Under the pieces are notes generated by a model that was not told where the DNA came from, did not search any database, and saw only the letters and a program-made list of their open reading frames with translations. Positions 6,230-10,923 of a stretch of 10,923 nucleotides of DNA are shown here, piece by piece. Source of the stretch: Paracoccaceae bacterium (GTDB lineage Bacteria; Pseudomonadota; Alphaproteobacteria; Rhodobacterales; Rhodobacteraceae); NCBI GenBank assembly GCA_007134805.1, contig SLKB01000361.1, forward strand, positions 1 through 10,923, read 5' to 3'. A program made the position numbers and the translations under genes. The first letter of the stretch is position 1, and every line of letters begins with the position of its first letter.

Positions 6230-7315
6230 TCAACGCGGGGCAGGCCGTGCAACCGGCGCCGCTTGTGTCAGCCCGGCCATCAGGGCGCGGGCAATTTCCT
6301 TGAAGATTTCGCCCAGAGGGCCGTCAGGGTCGCGGGCAAGAACCGGCTGGCCGGAATCCGAGGCCGCGCGCAACTCCATCGTCAGCGGCACCGCACCCAG
6401 ATAGGGCACATGAAGGCGCAGCGCCTCGGCGCGCGCGCCGCCATCGCCGAAAATCGCATGCGCGCCGCCGCAATCCGGGCAGATGAATTGCGCCATGTTC
6501 TCGATGACCCCGAGAATTGGCACATCGACCTTGCGGAACATCGTGATCCCGCGGCGCGCATCGATCAGCGCGAGATCCTGCGGGGTCGAGACAATCACCG
6601 CGCCTGACAGCGTCGTGCCCTGTGAAATCGCAAGCTGCGCATCCCCTGTGCCGGGCGGCATGTCGATGAGCAGGATATCGAGCGGGCCCCAATCGACTTC
6701 GGCCATCATCTGCGTCAGGGCGGACATGATCATCGGGCCACGCCAGACCATCGCTGCCTCGGGCTCGACCAGCAGCCCCATCGACATCGCGCGCAGGCCA
6801 TGCGCCTGCATGGGCTTCAACTTGCGCCCCGCCGCAAGGCCGGGCTTGCCGTGCAGGCCAAGAAGTGTGGGCAGCGAAGGCCCGTAGATATCGGCATCAA
6901 GGATCCCGACGCTGAGCCCCTGCGCGCGCAACGCAAGCGCGAGATTGACAGTCGTGGTCGATTTTCCGACCCCGCCCTTGCCGGAGGCGACCGCGATCAC
7001 ATGGCCAATCCCGGCGAGCGGGTCCGCAGCCCGTGCGGCCTTGCGGGCCAGGTCTGGGGGGCGGTGGGTTTCGGTCGTCAGGACAGCAAAGACGGCCTCG
7101 ACGCCAGGGATCTTGCGCAGACGCGCCTCGACCTGATCGCGCAACGGCGCAAGGCTTGGTGCCTCCTCCGGCGAGGTCAGGATCGAGAGATTGACCCGCC
7201 CCTGCGACACCGAGATGCCAGTTAGCCGCCCAGAGCCGCCAAGCGCGGTGCCATCGGGAAGCCGCAGCGCATCGAGTGCTGCGCGGATGTCGTCGACTGT
7301 CGGCGTCTGCGCCAT
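6230..7315 (-). CDS. mrp: Mrp/ApbC/NBP35-family iron-sulfur carrier ATPase
   Basis: The 361-residue protein matches the Mrp/ApbC family, cytoplasmic P-loop ATPases that bind a [4Fe-4S] cluster and pass it to apo-proteins. The N-terminal 80 residues form the MIP18/DUF59-type domain. The deviant Walker A motif SGKGGVGKST is at 111-120, the family motif DADIYGPSLP at 140-149, and the Walker B-like LLIDMPPGTGD at 215-225. CPDC at 279-282 is the CXXC cluster-binding motif. Length is normal for the family. The start ATG 7315 is preceded by a weak AGG. It sits 79 bp after fdhC and 13 bp before the small protein gene. Given that FdhB carries four clusters and FdhA-type subunits carry one more, a role in maturing this dehydrogenase is reasonable, although a general housekeeping role is equally possible. 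Confidence 0.96.
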   Translation of the reverse strand: MAQTPTVDDIRAALDALRLPDGTALGGSGRLTGISVSQGRVNLSILTSPEEAPSLAPLRDQVEARLRKIPGVEAVFAVLTTETHRPPDLARKAARAADPLAGIGHVIAVASGKGGVGKSTTTVNLALALRAQGLSVGILDADIYGPSLPTLLGLHGKPGLAAGRKLKPMQAHGLRAMSMGLLVEPEAAMVWRGPMIMSALTQMMAEVDWGPLDILLIDMPPGTGDAQLAISQGTTLSGAVIVSTPQDLALIDARRGITMFRKVDVPILGVIENMAQFICPDCGGAHAIFGDGGARAEALRLHVPYLGAVPLTMELRAASDSGQPVLARDPDGPLGEIFKEIARALMAGLTQAAPVARPAPR

Positions 7316-7342
7316 GGTCTGAACCTGTCCGAGCCAGTTGAA

Positions 7343-7371
7343 CGCCCTGTTGCCGCAAGGGCATCAGGGCG
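7343..7371 (-). other. strong intercistronic mRNA hairpin between fdhC and mrp
   Basis: Read on the minus strand, CGCCCTG (7371-7365) pairs perfectly with CAGGGCG (7349-7343). After an A-A mismatch, TGCC pairs with GGCA around the loop CTTGC. This gives 7 + 4 base pairs in 29 nt, in the only wide gap of the operon. TTCAACTGG follows rather than a T-run, so full termination is unlikely. An mRNA-stabilising or partial attenuation role, keeping fdhABC transcripts above mrp and the downstream genes, is the best guess. Confidence 0.62.
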
Positions 7372-7394
7372 CATTGTTCAAGAAGGCAGCGCTG

Positions 7395-8393
7395 CTATTC
7401 CGCAGGCGTCGTGACCTTCGGACCACCTCGCTCCAGGGCTTTCGGCTTCACTTCCTCGACCCAGAGCGCGTGATGCTCCTTCGCCCAGTTCTCGTCGACT
7501 TCGCCCGAGCCCATCGCGTCGAAAGCGCCTTCCATCCCGACCGAGCCGATGTAGATATGCGCGATCACGATCGCCGAGAGGCCGGCCGCGACCAGAGCAT
7601 GAATGGTCTGGTAGAACTGCCACTCCGCAGGGCCTGCGAGATTTCCGGGGAACATCAGCATGACGCCCGTCCAGGACAGCGCAGCGCCACCGAGCACAAC
7701 CGACCAGAAGATGATCTTCTGACCCGCATTGAACTTCTTCGCGGGCGGGTGCACGCCTTTCTTGAAAAGCCCACCGCCCAGCTTCAGCCATTCCCAGTCC
7801 AGCCGGTTCGGGATGTTGTGCACAATCCACAGGATGACAATCATCGCGAGCGCCACCATGAACGGCCAGGCGAGGAAATTATGCGCGATCTTGCCCCAGG
7901 CGGACAGGGTCCCGAATGCATTCTCGCCGATCAGAGGCATCACGATCGTCCGCCCGATGATCAGGTTCAACCCGGTCAGGGCAAGGACGATGAAGGTGGC
8001 AGCAAGCGTCCAATGCGCAAAACGCTCGATCCAGTTGAAGCGCAGGATGGTGCGCCCTGATGGCCCGGCCTCGATCCTGATGCGCCCGCGCAGAAGATAG
8101 AAGACGGCGAGCAGTGCGAGCATTCCCAGCACGGCAACGATCGACAATGTCTGCAGCGTGCTGCCCTGCAGCACTGCCCAGTCCTTGTTCTCCGGCTTGA
8201 TCAGCATGCCGGCTTCCGGGTCCGGGATCGTTGCCCGCCCCGAGACCATACCGCCCGAGCCCAACGCCTCGAAGAGCGCGTCTTCGGTGACAGAACTCCC
8301 TGTCGGGTTGACCTGCGCCTGCGCGGCAGGTCCGGCGAATGACAGCATCAGGGCAAGCCCGAACGCGGTCAGCAAACGTGATATCGATGTCAT
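7395..8393 (-). CDS. fdhC: formate dehydrogenase cytochrome b subunit (gamma)
   Basis: This 332-residue membrane subunit takes electrons from FdhB and reduces quinone through two b hemes. An N-terminal signal peptide (1-27, ending PAAQAQ) and a roughly 50-residue periplasmic stretch precede the membrane part. Five hydrophobic segments are seen, near 79-101, 125-147, 172-192, 227-247 and 262-284. The last four form the usual four-helix cytochrome b core, with candidate heme ligands H127 (RFAHW), H171 (IAHNF), H265 (TIHAL) and H279 (IAHIY). The last is followed by GSVGMEGAF, a familiar feature of the subunit. It is longer than the E. coli gamma subunit (about 217 residues) because of the N-terminal extension, as is usual for many alphaproteobacterial versions. 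ATG 8393 follows AAGGGG by 7 nt and lies 11 bp after fdhB; a longer frame to 8726 only shadows fdhB. Confidence 0.95.
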   Translation of the reverse strand: MTSISRLLTAFGLALMLSFAGPAAQAQVNPTGSSVTEDALFEALGSGGMVSGRATIPDPEAGMLIKPENKDWAVLQGSTLQTLSIVAVLGMLALLAVFYLLRGRIRIEAGPSGRTILRFNWIERFAHWTLAATFIVLALTGLNLIIGRTIVMPLIGENAFGTLSAWGKIAHNFLAWPFMVALAMIVILWIVHNIPNRLDWEWLKLGGGLFKKGVHPPAKKFNAGQKIIFWSVVLGGAALSWTGVMLMFPGNLAGPAEWQFYQTIHALVAAGLSAIVIAHIYIGSVGMEGAFDAMGSGEVDENWAKEHHALWVEEVKPKALERGGPKVTTPAE

Positions 8394-8404
8394 CGCTTTG
8401 CCCC

Positions 8405-9001
8405 TTACACGGTCACGGTTTCGCCATAGGCCGTGCGCCAGCCCCAGGCGCCGGATCCATAGCCGCGCGTCACGACCCGCTCGCGATAGATCTCGGCGAT
8501 GATGTCGCCATCCCCCGCAAGCAGCGATTTGGTCGAGCACATCTCGGCGCAGAGCGGCAACTTGCCCTCGGCCAGACGGTTGGCGCCGTATTTCACATAT
8601 TCCGCCTGGCTCATGTCCGGCTCTGGCCCGCCGGAGCAATAGGTGCATTTGTCCATCTTGCCGCGCGTGCCGAAATTTGCCGTCCGCGGGTATTGGGGCG
8701 CACCGAAGGGGCAGGCATAGCTGCAATAGCCGCAGCCGATGCAGGTGTCCTTGTTGTGCAGCACTACCCCGTCATCGGTCGTGTAGAAGCAGTTGACCGG
8801 GCAGACGGCCGCGCAGGGCGCGTCAGTGCAATGCATGCAGGCCATCGAGACCGACCGCTCGCCCGGCAGGCCGTCATTGATGGTGACGACCCGGCGGCGG
8901 TTGATGCCCCAGGGCACTTCATGCTCGTTCTTGCACGCGGTCACGCAGGCCTGGCATTCGATACAGCGGTCTGCGTCACACAGGAATTTCATCCGTGCCA
9001 T
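8405..9001 (-). CDS. fdhB: formate dehydrogenase iron-sulfur subunit (beta), four [4Fe-4S] clusters
   Basis: The 198-residue protein carries sixteen cysteines in the four-cluster ferredoxin pattern of formate dehydrogenase beta subunits: C13/16/19/23, C55/58/63/67, C87/90/93/97 and C119/122 with C151/155. It wires electrons from the molybdenum/tungsten subunit to the cytochrome b. Unlike E. coli FdnH it has no C-terminal membrane helix, so it resembles the shorter Wolinella-type FdhB and must attach to the membrane through FdhC. It has no signal peptide and is presumably exported folded with FdhA. ATG 9001 is chosen because GGGAGGA lies 7 nt upstream; ATG 8992 would also leave all clusters intact. 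It starts 14 bp after the fdhA stop and ends 11 bp before fdhC. Confidence 0.97.
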   Translation of the reverse strand: MARMKFLCDADRCIECQACVTACKNEHEVPWGINRRRVVTINDGLPGERSVSMACMHCTDAPCAAVCPVNCFYTTDDGVVLHNKDTCIGCGYCSYACPFGAPQYPRTANFGTRGKMDKCTYCSGGPEPDMSQAEYVKYGANRLAEGKLPLCAEMCSTKSLLAGDGDIIAEIYRERVVTRGYGSGAWGWRTAYGETVTV

Positions 9002-9015
9002 GTTGTTTTCCTCCC

Positions 9016-10923
9016 TTATGCCGCTGCGATCTGGCAAAGCGTGACCTTGCCTTCATGCATGCCCGTCACCGGGTCATACCCATATGTCGTGATGACATTG
9101 ACCGACTCACCCAGGACGATCGGGTCCGTCCCCTCGGGGTAGTTGCCCCGCTGATCCTCGCCCTGGAACCAGCCGGCGAAGTGGAAGGGCATGAAGGCAA
9201 GGCCTGAATTCACCCGCTCCGTCACCAGCGCCTTGACCCGCGCCCGGCTGCCGCCTTCGGCCCCCGTAACCCAGACCCAGCCGCCATCGACGATCCCGCG
9301 CGCTTCGGCATCGGCAGGGTTGATCTCGACGAACATGTCCTGCTTGAGTTCCGCGAGCCACGGGTTCGAGCGGGTCTCTTCGCCGCCGCCCTCGTATTCG
9401 ACCAGCCGGCCCGAGGTGAGGATGATCGGGAAATCCGAAGCGATGCCGCGCTCGACGACTTCCTGCTGCACCACCTTGCCGATATTGGGCATGCGCTGCT
9501 GGCGACGATCGTCATTGGTGGGATATTGCGCCACCAGATCGGGCCGCGACGTGTAGATGGGCTCGCGATGGACAGGGATCGGATCAGGCAGGTTCCACGC
9601 CACCGCGCGGGCCTTGCCATTGCCGAAGGGCACGCAGCCATGCTCGAGCGCCACGCGCTGGATCCCCCCTGACAGATCGAGCGACCAGCTCACGCTCCCG
9701 GGGTTCTCGCCGCCGATCCGCTCGATCGTCGCGCGTTCTGCTTCGGTCAGATCCTCATCCCAGCCAAGCTGCTCAAGCAGCGCCATCGTGAATTCGGGAT
9801 AGCCATCCTCGATTTCCGATCCGCGCGGCCAGGACCCCTCGGCGAGAAGCGTCTCGCCATCCCGCTCCAGCCCGAAGCGCGGACGGAAGGCGCCGCCGCC
9901 CTCCATCGGGTGCAGGTTGGTATTGTACAGGATATGCGTTCCCGGATGGCGCAATTCGGGCGTCCCCCAGCAGGGCCAGGGCAACCCGTAAAAGTCGCCG
10001 CGAATCTCTTCGGGCGCATCGGGCCTGGCGCGCAGCGTGACCAGGTCGAACTGGTCCTGATTCTGCATGTGCAGCTTCAACCGCTCGGGCGACTGGCCAG
10101 TATAGCCGGTTGACCAACCGCCGCGATTGATTTCGCGCAGGATGGATTCCGGCGTGGGCTCCGGGCTGAACTTGCCGTCGATCATCTCGTAATTCTTGAA
10201 CATCTCGTCGGCAAAGCCGAGCGCTTCGGACAGACGGTAGATGACCGCGTAGTCATTGTCCGACTCGAAGATCGGCTCGACGATCTTTTCGCCCCACTGG
10301 ATCGACCGGTTCGACGCCGTGCGCGAGCCAGAGCACTCGAACTGCGTGCAGATCGGCAGCAGATAGGTGTTGTCGGTCCGCGAATGCAGGGCTGCGAAGG
10401 TCGTCGGGTGCGGGTCGGCGACCACCAGAAGGTCGAGCGCATTCATGCCGCGCTGCGCGTCCTGCATCCGCGGCACTGTGTTGCCGCCATGGCCGAAGAC
10501 GATCATCGCCTTGATATTGTCCTTCTGGTCGACCTCATCGGCGTCGATCGTCACCGCATCGAACCAGCGGGTCGAGGTGATGCCCGGGACTTCCATGTTC
10601 TGCGCGGGCGTGCGCGCGTCGCGACCTGCCTTGGCGGGAACCGCGTCGAACCGGTTCACGAAATAGTCGTAGGGCACTTCCCAGACGCGCGACCAGTGCC
10701 GCCAGGCACCTTCACCCAGCCCATAGTAGCAAGGCAGGTTGCCCACATCGAGGCCGAAATCCGTGGCCCCCTGCACATTGCAATGGCCGCGGAAGATATT
10801 GGCGCCAGTGCCTTCACGGCCGACATTGCCCGTGGCCAGAAGCAGCAGGTTATAGGCGCGCACATTGGCCGTGCCGACCGTGTGCTGCGTGCCGCCCATG
10901 CACCAGATGAAGGTCGAGGGGCG
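9016..10923 (-). CDS. fdhA: formate dehydrogenase catalytic (alpha) subunit, molybdopterin oxidoreductase, C-terminal part
   Basis: The frame is open from the right edge to TAA at 9016, giving the last 635 residues. It starts in FIWCMGGTQHTVG, so the ATG inside that motif (10899) is not the real start. The family is the bis-MGD formate dehydrogenase catalytic subunit, which oxidises formate to CO2. Matching features are QHTVGTANVRAYNLLLLATG, NVGREGTGANIFRGHCNVQG, the cofactor-binding stretch VVADPHPTTFAALHS, and a C-terminal dinucleotide-binding domain starting at FPIILTSGRLVEYEGGGEE. Proteins of this group have about 950-1000 residues, so roughly a third is missing, including any Tat signal, the N-terminal [4Fe-4S] site and the catalytic Cys or selenocysteine. 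No in-frame stop interrupts the visible part. The close link to fdhB (no NAD-binding subunit) marks the membrane-bound respiratory type. Confidence 0.97.
   Translation of the reverse strand, partial: RPSTFIWCMGGTQHTVGTANVRAYNLLLLATGNVGREGTGANIFRGHCNVQGATDFGLDVGNLPCYYGLGEGAWRHWSRVWEVPYDYFVNRFDAVPAKAGRDARTPAQNMEVPGITSTRWFDAVTIDADEVDQKDNIKAMIVFGHGGNTVPRMQDAQRGMNALDLLVVADPHPTTFAALHSRTDNTYLLPICTQFECSGSRTASNRSIQWGEKIVEPIFESDNDYAVIYRLSEALGFADEMFKNYEMIDGKFSPEPTPESILREINRGGWSTGYTGQSPERLKLHMQNQDQFDLVTLRARPDAPEEIRGDFYGLPWPCWGTPELRHPGTHILYNTNLHPMEGGGAFRPRFGLERDGETLLAEGSWPRGSEIEDGYPEFTMALLEQLGWDEDLTEAERATIERIGGENPGSVSWSLDLSGGIQRVALEHGCVPFGNGKARAVAWNLPDPIPVHREPIYTSRPDLVAQYPTNDDRRQQRMPNIGKVVQQEVVERGIASDFPIILTSGRLVEYEGGGEETRSNPWLAELKQDMFVEINPADAEARGIVDGGWVWVTGAEGGSRARVKALVTERVNSGLAFMPFHFAGWFQGEDQRGNYPEGTDPIVLGESVNVITTYGYDPVTGMHEGKVTLCQIAAA

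Noticed and set aside
8394..8726. 111-residue extension of FdhC into fdhB
   Set aside because: It lies wholly in the fdhB coding region in another frame. ATG 8393 has a good ribosome binding site and begins a signal peptide.
8339..9142. 267-codon plus-strand ORF across fdhB
   Set aside because: Antisense to sixteen correctly spaced cluster cysteines; no domain of its own.

Overview
The window is GC-rich and densely coded. Its protein families and gene order point to an alphaproteobacterium, most probably of the Rhodobacterales. This rests on the membrane-bound formate dehydrogenase operon of that group, an FAD-GcvT dehydrogenase of the dimethylglycine/sarcosine type, and high-GC codon use. 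No rRNA, tRNA, CRISPR array or insertion sequence is visible. All six large genes and one small gene lie on the minus strand.

Right part (10923 down to 4802) is one probable operon. It starts with the C-terminal two thirds of the formate dehydrogenase catalytic subunit (fdhA, cut by the window edge). Then come the four-cluster iron-sulfur subunit (fdhB), the cytochrome b subunit (fdhC), an Mrp/ApbC iron-sulfur carrier ATPase, a 51-residue membrane-anchored protein of unknown function, and a secreted seven-bladed WD40 propeller fused to a class I cytochrome c. Gaps are 14, 11, 79 and 13 bp, and the last two genes overlap. The only larger gap (fdhC-mrp) holds a strong mRNA hairpin. FdhABC should oxidise formate in the periplasm and pass electrons to quinone. 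The ATPase may load Fe-S clusters. The last two genes look like periplasmic partners with no known role.

Middle (3781-4801) holds no large gene but clear structure on the plus strand: an intrinsic terminator (4236-4277) preceded by two hairpins, which suggests a small RNA; a perfect 9-bp inverted repeat (4376-4398); an AT-rich promoter-like segment with a CtrA-like TTAA repeat; and two overlapping tiny ORFs with good ribosome binding sites, the second encoding a one-helix membrane protein. This is the least explained part of the window.

Left part (3780 down to 1) holds two minus-strand genes: an 828-residue FAD-dependent/GcvT fusion dehydrogenase, and the first 405 codons of an M3-family peptidyl-dipeptidase (dcp) that runs off the left edge. 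Demethylation of dimethylglycine or sarcosine yields methylene-tetrahydrofolate, which can be converted to formate. A link to the formate dehydrogenase is therefore metabolically reasonable but is inference only.
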